Both the position numbers and the translations under genes were made by a program. From positions 3,293,501 through 3,357,500 of the forward strand of contig CM065646.1 of assembly GCA_033220425.1 (NCBI GenBank): a DNA stretch of 64,000 nucleotides. The letters run 5' to 3'. A model generated the notes under the pieces. The model did no database searches. It saw only the letters and a program-made list of their open reading frames with translations, and was not told where the DNA came from. Below, one piece after another: positions 33,478 through 46,299 of the stretch. Position 1 is the stretch's first letter, and every line of letters begins with the position of its first letter. This DNA is from Lepraria neglecta (Eukaryota; Ascomycota; Lecanoromycetes; Lecanorales; Stereocaulaceae).

Positions 33478-35880
33478 TTAGCTATAGATAGATTAGTATA
33501 CCTTTCTCTTTCTAGATATAGATGCTTCCCTAAAGCTTACTTTTTCTAGTAGTATAGCCTTAGTAACTACTCCTATAGTATAGACTTAGGGACCTTCTAT
33601 ATCTTTTATTTATACTTACTAACTAGCTTATAAGCCCTATCGTTTATTTAACCTCGCTAATAAGCGTACGAGGGTAGGATAATAATAAGATATATTCTAA
33701 TATTAGGGGCCTATCTAGAGCGAGTCGATAGGGGTGAAGTATAACTAGAAGAATATATCTAAGGAGAGAAGATAGATATATAAAGCCTACGCGTCTTGGA
33801 GACGCGCTAAGTCGCTAGCTATAAGCGATAAGTAATAATCGAACGTTCGATAACTATACTCTATACTACGCGTATCGGTACCAATAGTAAGTAAAGGCCA
33901 AGCCGTAATATCGGCTAAATTTCTATCTAACTTAGTTAATAGACTCTAAGCTAGTTTAATATTAATTAAAATAATATAATAATAATACGCTAGAGAAGCC
34001 TATCTCTTTCTAAAAAACTTCGCCTTCTTCTCCTAAGAACCTCGCCTATCTAGCTACCTATAACTAGCTATATTATTATAGATTATACTCCTTAATAACC
34101 TTATACTATTTTATTACTAGTAAAGACCCTTATATATATTAGATAGATAATAGAGATCTTCTAATAATAGCTAAGATAAAGGTAGAATAAGTAGTAGCTA
34201 CTAGAAAAGCCTAGGAGACTAAAGCGAAAAAGTAAAAGGTACAATTTAAACTAAATAACTTATTCTATATATTAATATATTAGTAGATTAAGGCTATTAA
34301 AGAAAAGTAGCTAGAATCTAAGAGAAGTACCAAAGGGGATAATAGAGTAGTAGAGTCTAGGAAATATTAAAGATATAATAATAACCTTAGTAAGGATATC
34401 TCTTAAAAAAATATAAAGAAGAGATCTCTTTAAAGATAACTAGTATTAAGGATATGAAAATATCTTCTAATAACCCTATAACTACCCCTATAAAGAGACT
34501 AGTACCTACTATTATTATAGGGGTATAACTTTCCTATACTCCTATATTCGGTCTATTAGATAACTCTATATTTAGGAGATAGAAAAGATAGGCTTTTATA
34601 AAATAAATTAGATCTCTATTATAAGTATAATTATTATATAATAATAGATATAACCTATTAACTATATAGCGTAAATAGACGCGATCGTTAATATCTAGAA
34701 TTAATACTATATTATAAAGTAATACAAGTATTATCTAAAAGAAGACTATAAGTTACCTATCGATATTACGTATATATTCAATATACTAATATAGAAAGAA
34801 GGAAATAATATAGAACTATATAATAAAATAAGGTCCTTAAGGGAATATAGATACTAGGAACTACTAATATAGCTTAGTAAATAATAAATTAGAGATATAT
34901 ATTTATTAAATATAGCTGAAATAGTCGATAGTATAGGAATAATAAAACCGAATATCTTTATATATAGAGTAGAATAGCTAGTATACTAGATAATATACCT
35001 AGATAATCTAATAGATAATAACTAATAAGTTTAAATCTACTAGTAATAAATATTAAAAATTAAGAGAGAATCTAATCAACAGACGGAAGGATAAATCAAT
35101 AGTATATTTACCTTAGTATATAGATCTTATAATAACTAATTATTATAGTTAATACAATATAAGTAGTAATAGCCAACCCGTACCGTACTATCTACACGGC
35201 GCAAGCGGCCGAATTCCAGTACTATAACTATAGAACGATTATCTAATTCTAATAATTAGATTCTATTATCTAAAAAGATAAGGTCTAGACTATTATCAAC
35301 TTCGTTATCTATATCTATATATATATCTAATATTAAATCTAAAGCTAACTATAAGAAGGGTAACTATAGAGGAGATAGTAGGACCTATTACTTAGGATAG
35401 TTCTAGATATCGCTAAGTACAAAGATACTAATCCTTATAGGAATATTAATATATTTTCTATATAATAAAGCCTATATTCCTCTCTAAGGTTATAAGCGGT
35501 AATAATACTAATAGCCTATTACTATAGCTAGAATATAAACTAGTAGCTCTAAATAACCTTATAATAAAAATATAGAGAGAATAGAAGGCTAAGCTCTAAA
35601 GAATAAAAGGGCCTTAAGTTATTAGTAATCTAGATACCTTAGATAATATATTAACTCTTAAAGAAGCTTATAAGGTTATTACTCCTAAACCTCTACCTAT
35701 TTATATAATACTATATAATAGCTAATATCTTTATAGCTTATAGATAGCCTAAGTAAATTTAGAAGTTTTATAATAAGGAAAATAAGATTAACTATTAAAA
35801 TAGTAGTAGAATAGCTATACCTAATAGTCGAGGACTAGAAGAATAAAATATTAAACCTACTATTTAATATATAAAGGAAC
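33478..35880. other. AT-rich, RIP-saturated DNA without recognisable features
   Basis: No inverted ends, LTRs or family motifs could be recognised. It is the most AT-rich part of the window. A short less-mutated segment (acggcgcaagcggccgaattc) lies at about 35,200. Composition changes sharply at about 35,880. Confidence 0.5.
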
Positions 35881-37185
35881 GGACAGCGAAAAGGCGGCCG
35901 GTTCCTGCTTCTAGGCAAGCGGCCGCCCGAACAAGGTTGGCGTGGCCGGTTCGGGCAAAGCGCCGTGCCTTAGCCGTCCCGCCGCTTTCTCAAGGTATAA
36001 AGACCCTCCGTCCCTCGCTGTTTTTTTACTCTCCTCTATCTTTCCTTTTCACCCCTGCTACCTCCTTTACTCTTCTATAGGTCTGCGCCCCCCTTCCTTC
36101 GGCGATTATCGATCGTCCTGCCTCGACCGTACACGAGGCGTTTCGCTAAACCGCCTTCGTATCGATCCTTAGCCCTCTATCCTTCTAATCTCTTGTCCTC
36201 GTCCGTCTAACTTACCGGGTCGGATCTACGGCTTGAGCGAGCGATATAATCGCGCCCTTGTATTCGCTTGTCTCTCTCTCCCTTACCGCTACTATAGCTT
36301 AGCTCGAACGGAGATAGTTCTATTTAGGGGAAAGCTGAAGGCTTCTATACGCCTCTGCCACTCGTGACTATCCTGCCTCTGCCTCCCCCTTCGCCGGCCA
36401 CCGTTTTACTACTACTTAGCTGACCTCCGACTTTGCGACGATATTGGTTGAGAGCTTTAGCTTGCGGCGAGGATTCTATAGCGATACGAGTGTTAGGATT
36501 ATAGGATACCTGCTACACGACCAATGAACGAAATGCCTCATCCCCTATCGCGATGCGCTCGGGCTTTCTGCATATCTGCCTGGCTGTACTGACAGGGATC
36601 GCACCTTAGTAGTAATCTGATGATGTAGTACCGAAGGGCCTGAGCGTGAAGCTAAATATAGGCGAGGAGCGGTAAGCTAGCGAATAGAGTGCTAGGAGTA
36701 TTAGCTTCGCCTCGATCGATAGTAGTCTTTATATGTCTACCTAGCTGCGCTAATAAGGGTAATGGCCTTGGATCTGGTAACGTGGGCTCGAGACGCCGAA
36801 CTCGTTTTTAGGCGGGAATCGTGGAGTGTAAGGTACCAGCCGATGTGTCACAGAGTCTCAGCTTGAGGATATAGCACGCTTCTGCTGGAAGATCTAGCCC
36901 GCTTTAGCTAACGTGGCTCGACCGGATATAGACGTCTCCGAGGGGCGCAGGGGGAAACAAGCTATATAGGATATACAGGGAACGAGGGAACGCTCAGCCC
37001 GTATAGGACGTGGATCGAATATGAGGGTGCAATAGCCGGGAGCTGCGCTAGGGCGTGCAACTTGGTATAAGATAAATGACTAGAGATCGGCGATTATGGT
37101 TTTAGAGGAAAGAAGGAGAGGGACGGCGGTTACAAGCCGGAAAGATTCCAGTATATAGCCTGGTAGCGCTCGGTATATAAGACCC
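35880..37185. other. GC-richer noncoding DNA with promoter-like segment
   Basis: This is the start of the less AT-rich half. At 35,995-36,060 tataaagacc is followed by a long pyrimidine-rich run (ctccctcgctg, tttttttactctcctctatc), a combination common in fungal promoters. An open frame of 76 codons (35,942-36,172) overlaps it but looks noncoding. The rest, to 37,185, shows no gene I can support. Confidence 0.35.
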
Positions 37186-37290
37186 TTTGCTCGCCGTCTC
37201 TCTTTACCTGGAATTTCTCTTCTATACTTCTCAGGTAAAAGAATTAGATATTATCTTTATCTAGCTAAGTTTTGTATTCGTGGCCTACGA
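37186..37290 (+). promoter_or_regulatory. TATA and pyrimidine-rich promoter-like segment
   Basis: Ggtatataagacc is followed by ctcgccgtctctcttt and ttctcttctatacttctc, then an A-rich stretch, just upstream of the chromo-like gene relic. It repeats the arrangement seen at 35,995. It is inferred from composition only. Confidence 0.4.
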
Positions 37291-39115
37291 TAACCCCTTC
37301 TTGATATAGATTCCTTTCGCTACTATTAACCCCCTAAGGCAAGCCTGTGCCCCGCTAGGCGGCTAACGGCCTCCTACCTTCATATCCCTACGGCCGGTAG
37401 AGAGGGTAATAAACCTACGGCTCTTAGACTAAGTAAGAACCCGAATAGAATTCTCTATAACTACGACTAGAACAAAATCCTCGATATAACTGGCCCGCCG
37501 CCCAAGGAGCCTCTTAATCCATTCTATATGCTAGTACCGGATCCCGATAGTACCGAAATAGACTCTAAAGGTATAGTTCTCCGTCAGTATATTTATTAGA
37601 CGGTAATTAATACTTCTAGATACCTCGAACGGACTGAATATTACTTGCGGGCATAACCGTAGCGGTAGCGAGGAAGATAATGATTTCCTACCTGTTAAGG
37701 AACTGCTACTTAATATTAGAGAAGTATAAGAGTGGCGACGAATAGGCTCGAGTAACGAACACCTGACGGGAGGGTCTAAAGGTAACTTCGAATATACTAA
37801 GGGTGATTATAATAGCGCTACTAGCCCTAGACCGAGCGACGGCGAACATAACGGTAAGTACTTTAGATCTATACCGCAGGTAATGATACTGATAGCCGAC
37901 AGAGAAATCGGTAATAGCGGGGTACGGTCTTGTAGAGGATCACAAAACCCAAGACGCTCAGCGACCGGCCCGTAGTACTATTAGTATCTATACGAGCGAT
38001 AACTTAATAGCTGATAGAGGGTTTGAAGAGAGCGAGCCTATACATCTAGGTTAGTGTTAACGACCTAACCGCTGTAGATATATCTAATGGTTCTAGACGA
38101 GTTAAACGGGCCCTCCGATACGGATAGTGATGGCTCCGATACGTATGACGCTTTACGAAACCAGCCGCCGCCTATATTCAGGTATCCGTCTAATCCAAGC
38201 CCTTATAACGGGAATAATCGCGCCAGTTCGACTTAGAATAAACCTGGCAGTCCAGGTAAGTATTAAATGTGTCTTTCTGGTTCAGCGTTTTCAATAGTCG
38301 TCTAATACTCTCCAGGTAACCTGATTATAGTTAAAGATAATAATACCGATAGCAGCGGCGACAGTACTTCGAAGGAGTAGGTTAGGAACTATATTTAGCT
38401 CGGGACTTCGCTGACGTCTCTAGGGAGCTCAGAGCCTAGGTAGGGCCCCAAATCCCTACTCGATGATTCTAATACTAATATTGCGTGGATCTACGTATTT
38501 CAACTTCCACGAGGAGGGCGAACGTAATACCCTTAATACCTCGCCCCTATACCGCTCGTCGACCTAGGGCAAGTAAATGTACGGGTCCAAAGGCGGAAAT
38601 TGCAAGGGTCTTAGGCCTGATCTATCAACGGGTAGGTATAAGAAGAATCTGTAGAACGGGTAAGAGATAGAGGCGGATAACAAGAAAGAAGATTAAGAGA
38701 GAGATAATAAGGATGGCGGCAAGGAGACTATACTTCTACTTAGACCGATAAAGAAATTACGTCCGTCTACCGTTAAGGGGAACCGTCGCGTTAAACGTCG
38801 CCGCTATTTATTAACTAAGCGAGGTAGAGCTAGTAGTAGTCCAGGTAGGTATACAATACGTATTTATACTTCGGAAAGTAATTGGCCGGTCTAACATTTT
38901 ATAGATAATATTAGAGTATAATCTAAGGAGTAGGAAATCAAAAGGATACTCGGAAAGAGAAAGACGGTATTAGGGACGGAATACAGGGTATACTAGAAAG
39001 ATATATAGATGGCTAAAGGTGAACTGAGAAAAGTATAGAAGTTACTGCAGGATTTTAAGGCAAAAGGCCGAGTATAGTATAGACGTAACCGGGGCGAACC
39101 GGCTTGCATAGACAA
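37290..39115 (+). pseudogene. Gene relic with C-terminal chromo-like domain and intact introns
   Basis: A plus-strand coding trace runs from about 37,290 (FYMLVPDPDSTEIDSKGIVL near 37,520) through an acidic, serine-rich part (GSEEDNDFLPVKELLLNI near 37,680; DELNGPSDTDSDGSDTYD near 38,100). It ends in a chromo-like module at 38,935-39,080 (EIKRILGKRKTVLGTEYRVY.KDI, then LLQDFKAKGR). Two 60-bp introns keep their signals: 38,256-38,315 (gtaagt, branch tctaat, ccag) and 38,845-38,904 (gtaggt, branch tctaac, atag). Tryptophan positions in the exons read TAG. Chromo-like domains usually bind methylated histone tails; this one could be a host regulator or a domesticated transposon piece. It is a host-type gene rather than an element because of its introns. 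Exact ends are uncertain. Confidence 0.6.
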
Positions 39116-39181
39116 AGTTTGGTGACGGCCATATATTTTCGTGGGGAATTTACTTTATAACCGGAGGATATACATATATTC

Positions 39182-39680
39182 TTGCCAAAAGATATCCTGT
39201 CTGCAAATTTCTATTATAGGCGCCAGAGGGAATGGCGGGTGCAGGATCACTTTAGTAGTACTACCGACTGTCTAATTCCTCTTATCCCCATCGGATATAT
39301 ATATATACCTAGCTCGCAGATGTTACATGGCCTCGCAAAACACACTATATATCTCTCTCCCCTTCTCTGTCCTCACCCGTCTCTATCGTGTCTCCGTAGC
39401 GGGAGAATACGCATGCCACGAAATTTTCTTCGCTATAAACGCCGCCAACTGCTTTCGATGCAGTCGGCTACCGCAGCCAAAGACTTTGGTCTTCATCTCC
39501 GCTTCGGAGGCCATTATAGTATCCATGAGTGGAAGCCAGCGGGTGTATTGTTCGCCCGCATTTGCGGACATCACCCCGAGCTGATTCAGAGCGCAATCGC
39601 TACCACGGAGCCAGATGAGGCTATAGAGCCCCGATATCGATGAGCTCCTCTGGTCACCACGTCTTATGATCCCCAAGCTT
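39182..39680. CDS. Unidentified open frames in a RIP-free island
   Basis: Two overlapping open frames occupy this stretch: plus strand 39,182-39,643 (153 codons) and minus strand 39,383-39,676 (97 codons, containing MSANAGEQYTRWLPLMDTIM). Neither matches a family I know. Codons TGG, CAA and CAG are intact, and CpA/TpG are common from about 39,330 on, in contrast to both sides. The minus frame has the more protein-like composition, but I cannot decide. A fragment of a recently arrived gene or a noncoding insertion are both possible. Confidence 0.3.
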
Positions 39681-41090
39681 CAAGTCTCACTATAATCCCT
39701 CCTATAATCACCGGGAATACAGCGATTCATACAAGTGACGGCAATAATTCTCTCGGACTATACCTCTTCGTAAAAGGTGGCACATTATACTTCCTTTGCC
39801 CTCTAGGTATTGGGTCTTATTCTATAGGGTATAAGTCTTCCTAGTATAAGTGTATATCTACTACCCGAATAGTATAATCGCTCACTCTACCATATTAATC
39901 TATTGCTTAGGCTGTTGGCATAACCCCGTTACCGGCCCCGGTGTTATTCAGGTCAATTGATCCAAGGCCATAAATGGCGGCATCGCTCCAACCTATAGTA
40001 TTCTATATTTCTTCGAAGCCACGCGCTTAAAGACAGCGTGCTACCAGCCTAAATGTCTATAGTGTAGATAACAGACGAAGCTCTTTCTAATAACTACGTC
40101 CCCGTATTTAGTGATGATTATATATATATCCTCTATATCGAGTTCGTTGGAGCCGTAGACGTCGAAATCTCCTAGGCATTTGGGGATGGTAAGGATATCG
40201 TATTCGGAGGCTATATACTACGGGGATTAGATTATACTTTATTATAGGGTATAGGAAGGGAATAATAAACGATTAAGCTTTAAACAGGGAACTAGATAGA
40301 GTATATACTTTTCTGGGTCGAAGAGGGGGACCCTCTATAGAATTTTCTCATTTAAGGGGCCCTTAGAGCTTATATCTGTTATAAGGAACCACGGAAATTT
40401 CGCGACTGGAATATATATACTTTAGCTAGAGATATATACTCGGATAGTAGGCGCTCTGACACGACACTCTTGGTCAGGCGCAAAATATTATACAGGTTAG
40501 AATAGCGAACGTGTCAGGTTTCGTAGGATTAATCATCGATTATTTACTAGACGGAAAGGGGAAGGTACAGCCAGTCCAGTCGGCAAGAAAGGTTACCCCT
40601 AGTTCTTTATATGGACGGGGCTGAGCACGCCATTATAAAGAGCAATATAGAGCCTTATAGCGAGGTTGACTGCAACAATAAATGCCAGGGATATCTGCAT
40701 CATCTTCAAAGCCGATATAGCCTAGCAGGGACAATTAGATGTTGATAGCTCGTCTAAGCCTACGGAGCCGCATACTAGTCGCCCCGAAGCCGGGTTCCTT
40801 TACCCGCCGTCAACGGCTTTAAACTTAAGTAATACTGATAGGTTATATATACTCGTTGCGGAGGGATCTAGTCCAAGAAGTAAGATGCCCGTAATACTTT
40901 CAAACCTTGATAGGAAGCTTATATAATCCTGTAAAGGCCACGTAAACGACAATCTGTTCGGCTGTCTAAAGTATATCCTTGGCTTGTTAAGGTCTGCAAC
41001 GGATAGACTAAAAGCTACCCTCAGGGTCCAAGTGCCCGATATTATTCAATCAGGCAAGTGATAAGGATATAAGCATTCGCGGTACTGCTA
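39680..41090 (-). other. No assignable gene; weak minus-strand coding trace
   Basis: Between about 40,400 and 40,060 the minus strand can be read with few stops (for example SNELDIEDIYIIITKYGDVV), ending near IRKSFV. I do not recognise it. The remainder has no features I can name. Confidence 0.25.
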
Positions 41091-41094
41091 ATTT

Positions 41095-42142
41095 GCCCAA
41101 TATAGTAGACGAGTACGACTAGGGTTACGGTAAAGTCGCCGTATTCGAAGACTGCGACCCTAACTTCTTAATTTACCGTAAATTTGGGTGGCTTTATAAT
41201 CGTATAATACTCTATACTCAAGATAAACTATAAGAGTTAGAGGAACGCCTTAAAGGGCTCGATAAGTAGGAGGTCTCCGATAGAGATAAGGAGATACTAA
41301 AACACCGTCGTGAAGACGATAAGGATCCCGATTCTCCGCGAAAAGAGCTACTTAAAACGATTAAAGTAAAGCTTACAGAGTATAACGAATTAGTCTTCCG
41401 GCTATAAAAGAAGATAGAAATAAAGAAGCCTATAAAACGGAATCAGAACAGCGTTTATAACCTGATTAATACCTCCTAGAGCTTGACTTTATTAGAAGCT
41501 TTGTAGATTCGTTAATAGGATGATCTAATAGCTCTTACATACAATACAGAATACGGCTAGTTTAACCGTATTCTAGTAGTTACTTTGAGGGTTTTATCTA
41601 AGAAAATCACTTTAGTAAGCCAGGCTTTCCAGTATCTGATATATACTCGTGTTTTCCCCTATTATCGCTCCGCCTATACTAATTACTACACGTATATCCA
41701 CCTTTAGCTTTACTATACTATCCTTACTTCACTATTCATTTCTAACTTTAAATCTAATTGATTTTAATTTAAGTGATACCTAAATACTAATACTAAGTAG
41801 AAAATATTTCGAACGAAGGAGCAAAGGATCAAAACAGGGTCACACCCCTTACTAACAATTATATCACCTGAACGGCTCGATATACTCCTCCGCGTAGTGT
41901 TCACGATACTTGCAGCTGGGTTGCTTCTCGTACCTATCCTCATACTCTTCGAGCTCTAACCAAAAGACCTAGACCAGGTCCGTTCACGGAGCAGATCGCA
42001 AATCGCTATCACATTCGTGTCGACGCTTATATTCTCCGTATCCTTAATATTTATAAAGGCAAGCAGGCAGGAAGTCTTCTCCGCTACAGCTGCTTACTAC
42101 GCTATCTTAGTATTCTTTCCTAGTAAGATAAGGAGAGTTTGA
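41095..42142 (+). pseudogene. DUF6594 membrane protein, copy 1, RIP-damaged
   Basis: Fungal DUF6594 proteins have a soluble N-terminal part and two to three C-terminal membrane helices; their function is unknown. Here the N-terminal signature DPNFLIYRKFG is followed by YNRIILYTQDKL.ELEERLKGLDK (41,155-41,270), then KVKLTEYNELVFRL near 41,365. The C-terminal membrane part reads LLRVVFTILAAGLLLVPILI (41,885-41,945) and IAITFVSTLIFSVSLIFIKA, then the family's ending EVFSATAAYYAILVFF, with a stop at 42,140. Expected Trp codons read TAG or TAA. An intron is likely between about 41,580 and 41,840 but its ends are not certain. The start ATG seems changed to ATA near 41,100. Confidence 0.8.
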
Positions 42143-42925
42143 CAAGGTCTTACTATAATTGTTCTGCTGGGAGTTTTAGTACAGCGGTCTTTATATACGG
42201 CCACCTTTCAGCTAGGTACATGTTCCGATTAATTAATTTGTCTCCTTGCCTGGCTCCGAGACTCTGTAAGATCCCTTGGCACTACCTTCGCCTTTAATAT
42301 CAAAATGATTGTTCTATAGGTCGTTGATAATATTGCTTACTAGTAATTATCCCCTTAGTCTTCTTAATAATCCTTCTCGTATCTAATTAGTTAGTAATAT
42401 TCACTTAGCGGGGGCTGATCTTTCAGATGATAATATATAATACCGTTCCTTTCTTCGGCGCAGCAAAAGTAGTATTGTATACCGCTTGCCCATGCCTATA
42501 AGCTGGCTCGATCTATTGTTGTACGGTATATTAGCGTGTAACTTGGATAAAGCCTGAAATGCTTTACCGGAATTGAGTCTAGCTTACCGCCTGTATATAA
42601 TAAGGTCGTAGTTATTAAACGGGAGTCGCGCGGACCTCTGCGCGCTCTTAGTACCAATTCGGTTAAGGTAGATAGATTTATACTTTCGCTATCTAGCGAT
42701 AACTACGTAGTAGCGGAACGGTACGATGGCCCGTATAACGTAGTCTGGAACATGAACAAATTCTTATGCCGAGTTCTCTGTTCTGCTTAGCTGAAACGCT
42801 TGGAAGCCTAATGAGCCAAGTCTGTTACTCGCCCGAACACCGTTTTATATAGCTTAAGTCTACCTAAGAGCCGTTAACTAAATTACCTGATAATTATATA
42901 AATATAAATCTCTATTTAGACTATA
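42143..42925. other. Spacer between two converging DUF6594 relics
   Basis: About 0.8 kb, moderately AT-rich; no gene, repeat or element end recognised. Confidence 0.4.
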
Positions 42926-42929
42926 CTAT

Positions 42930-44015
42930 TGCCTATTATTTTATATTACTATTATATTTGATATGTTTCCTAGAAAGATAATTAATATAGCGCAGTAAGC
43001 CGCCGTAGCGGTGAACACCTCTTATCTCCGGGCTTTCGTAAAGAGTAAGTAAGAAGCCGAGAAGAGTATTATAAAGACGAATACGGTTAGGATCTAGTAA
43101 TTACTTTTCTGATTAAATTCTGCTTACGTTATAGGCTAAAGCCTAAAGAGTACGAATACGGGGTAAAGGAGTAGTATAGCTGCTATAATAGTAAGAAGGA
43201 TTTGTGCGAAGATATCGATACATTCGGCTAATAGTAGTTATAGGTCTTCCTTACCCGACTTTATCTTCTATTTGGGGGTCTGGAATAGGTACTACTTATT
43301 ATTATTAGAACGGAGCTTAAATTGCGTTTAACGAGTATATAAGGTTTAAATATATAGTAGATCTTTGACTGCGATTATTAAAGTGCAGGTCTAGTAAGGA
43401 AAAAACTGGATTACTTACTAGTATTACTACTTTTGAGACTTTATTCAGTACGTCTTCTAGAAAGGTATTAAACCAGCCGTATTCGGAGCCGTAGCTAATA
43501 GCGGCAAGATCTGGCCCTCGACGAATCTAAGCGAGTTCGTCGTCTACAAGACTCTGTATATTACTAGCCAGGTTATATAAGTTATTCTAGGCTCTTTCCG
43601 TCGGTCTTTTGATCGCTTGAATTTATTATATATATAGTAATACTAAGTCTAGATACTATGAATAATATGCTTAGAGAGAAAAATCACGTTGTAACGTACC
43701 GTATTACGCGAGTTTATTGTAGAGCTTTTCGATAAGCTCCTTACGCCTGGAATCCTTATAAGTATAGTCTATTCGCCTCGAGACGAGCTTTAAAGGATCG
43801 CCTTTCTCGGACTCCTACGTATTAAGCCTTTTAAGCTTTTCTTGGATTTCGACGAGTCTATCCTAGAGGTAGAGTAGCGTATAATAATAAAGCTAGCCGA
43901 ACTTTCGATAGATAAAGAAGTCTGTATTAAGGTCTTCAATTGTAGCAACTTTGCCGTATCTAGAAATATAGTCGTCTACTATAGTAATAGATTAGTATGA
44001 TTATAGTACCAAGAT
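42930..44015 (-). pseudogene. DUF6594 membrane protein, copy 2, RIP-damaged
   Basis: The minus-strand paralogue of copy 1, tail to tail with it. The N-terminus reads RYGKVATIEDLNTDFFIYRK, followed by LLYL.DRLVEIQEKLKRLNT near 43,850. A middle part gives DDELA.IRRGPDLAAISYGS and YGWFNTFLEDVLNKVSKVV near 43,480. The C-terminus has the membrane segments ILLTIIAAILLLYPVFVLF and ILTVFVFIILFSASYLLFT, and the ending EVFTATAAYCAILIIFLGN near 42,965. Alignment with copy 1 is clear at both ends. Stops at Trp and Gln positions indicate RIP. Two inverted paralogues suggest local duplication, which would itself attract RIP. Confidence 0.82.
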
Positions 44016-45440
44016 AAGATTTTACTAATAAGAGCTAACTACTTGCTATATAATATCCTGCGGATTAGAAAGACGAAGCGCGGCCCTAATTCGAGCACTA
44101 ATAGACTGGGTACCTGCGACTGATTATATCAACTTTGAGAACCCGCCCTATACCTACAAGTTTTCTGTACTATAATAACCATTTTCTTGGTTTATATATA
44201 AATATACTTTAAAGAGGTTCGATAAGCCTAATCTAGGCTCTATTAGCGATAATCCTAAGTCTAAGCGTTATGTTAGTAGCACGAAAACCCCCCGAGGGTT
44301 GCCTACACTAGCTTTAGCAGGAAATACGTCTATATTCTTTAAGTCCTCTATAAGGTTATCCGGTATAGCGTGTCAGAAGAATTTCTGCTAAACTAGTTAC
44401 CGCCAGAGTTGGGGGGTAATTCTATCAACCCGAGATCGAGAATAGAAAGTTTCGGCCAGCACTTATACCAATATGGCGGGAAGAGGCTTAACAGGACAAG
44501 CTACCGGGAATAAAATGATAGATATGTGGGTATTATTAACCCTAGGATGGTCGTATCACGATTTCGAGATAGGAATCTACTATAACCTCTAGTGCAGCAG
44601 TGGACGCAGGGAAGTCCCACCGGTGCGTGGCCTTACCAAATCGCGAAGGTGGTTAGACTACCTCGGGTGATTATTAGATGTGCGTGGCTTTTCAGCCGCC
44701 AATAAAGCCAATTAGCCGGGACTTAGAGCACCTATAGATCCTGAAGTATGCCCTTATTCTTGTACGGGATTTTGTCTGGGCGTCGCGTTGGTCGCGTTGC
44801 CTGAATACGCCTGATCGCCTCCCGCCGGTACTATACTATCAAGGATTCAAGACAAGAAAATCCTTGCGGCAAGAGATGCGGCAACGAGACTATAAATCTC
44901 TATACTAGCTTTAAGGTAATCCCCGAGGCTAGTCAACTTGATTAGTAGTATGGATATCCACTGTAGGTAGAATATCTAGATACTCTTATCAACTACTATG
45001 AACGCTCTAATTCCAAGCTATATTAATGACCCTATTCGCCCTTGGCTGAAAATCTTACGATCTATTTTACTTCGTGTTTCCCTCCTCGCTTTTCTTAACT
45101 TCATACCCTTATCCTTAAGTATACGCTCTTCAATATCTTGAAGGTTTTAACGAAAAAAGCTAGTAGCTTGAACGAATTTTGTAGAGATTGTTTAAAAGGT
45201 TTCGCCGTAGTAACTGGTATTAGTTACTAAATTGAAATTCTTACTTTGGTAAAACCAGGTGTCTGATTCAGCGGAGAGTCCTAGGTAGATAGTACTCGAC
45301 TTACCGCGCCGGGTTTAGTATAAATTTAGAAGGAGAATAAAGCGTTAAAACGTGAAAGCTTTTCTTGGTAGTTTAATATACTTTGGTAGCTTTACGACCC
45401 CGACACTTTAATTACCTTAAGGAAGATGCCTATATTCTAT
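44016..45440. other. Unassigned DNA, partly less mutated
   Basis: The minus strand has readable runs around 44,150-44,340 (for example KASVGNPRGVFVLL) that may be an upstream exon of DUF6594 copy 2 or another relic. At 44,450-44,900 CpA/TpG are more frequent (cagcagtggacgcaggg, gtcgcgttggtcgcg). No family could be recognised on either strand. Confidence 0.3.
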
Positions 45441-45960
45441 TACTCCGGCATAGATATTGAAAATTACATGATTCCGTATAGGCGATTAGTCCCTAGGGAT
45501 CCCTGGCTTTCTTCTTTTACCCTTTGCCGCTATTAAAGCAGGTAGATATAACTATAGTAAAGCCTTATTCACCGAATCCTAAGGCTAAAGTATCTTATCC
45601 TCTATCTTCATCTGAAGTTATAACCCCTATCACGATATGTTATCTATATAGCTAGTTCTCTGCGGAACCAGGGCGCCTCGCCCTTGTCCTTAGGCTCAGT
45701 CGCTACTAGTTCCTCTATATTCTCCGTTTTCTTGTTACTTGCGTCTACTATCTATCTATTACCGGCTAAATTTAACTCCTCTAAGCCGGGAAATTGGATA
45801 CCAGTATCGAAATTTACCAAGATAATGGCATATTCTTCTCTCCTTGTAGGATCGTATTCGCCTTCTTCCGCTGTAAAGCCTAGCAGACCTAGGCTGTTAA
45901 GTCGGAATACTTATAGTCTCTCTAAGAAGTCCTTCTAATTATTAACCTTGTTATAGTCTA
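45440..45960 (-). pseudogene. Unidentified minus-strand coding relic
   Basis: The minus strand reads GLLGFTAEEGEYDPTRREEY, then AIILVNFDTGIQFPGLEELN and IEELVATEPKDKGEAPW (45,930-45,665), a charged and protein-like sequence with few stops. The overlapping plus-strand open frame 45,684-45,938 is the less natural reading. I do not recognise a family. It may be part of the gene trace that ends near 46,000 or an independent fragment. Confidence 0.35.
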
Positions 45961-46299
45961 TAATAGTATAACTAATAGAGAGGTTTAGCGTTGATATACT
46001 AGGATACCTGTGAATATTGAAAATTAGCGTTTCCATTTCCAAAATATGTAGGCTAGAGAAACGAGTTTCCAATATATAGATAAGTAATATGAAACGCTAA
46101 TAATATTGCTAGAAAACCGAAATTATATGTTCTATAGGAGACCCGCAAGTACTCTTTATGATATATACTATTAATCCTTATCCTCGTTAGGCCCTGTAAT
46201 GAAGATGATGGATTACTCGTCTGATTCGGCGCTAAGTGTATACTCCCTATCGCTAAATGGATTGAGAAAGTCTAGTAGCTCCTGTAGAGTATCGATGGG

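Noticed and set aside
1-35880. Centromere core
   Set aside because: AT-richness and nested elements are explained by RIP; no centromeric evidence can be drawn from sequence alone.
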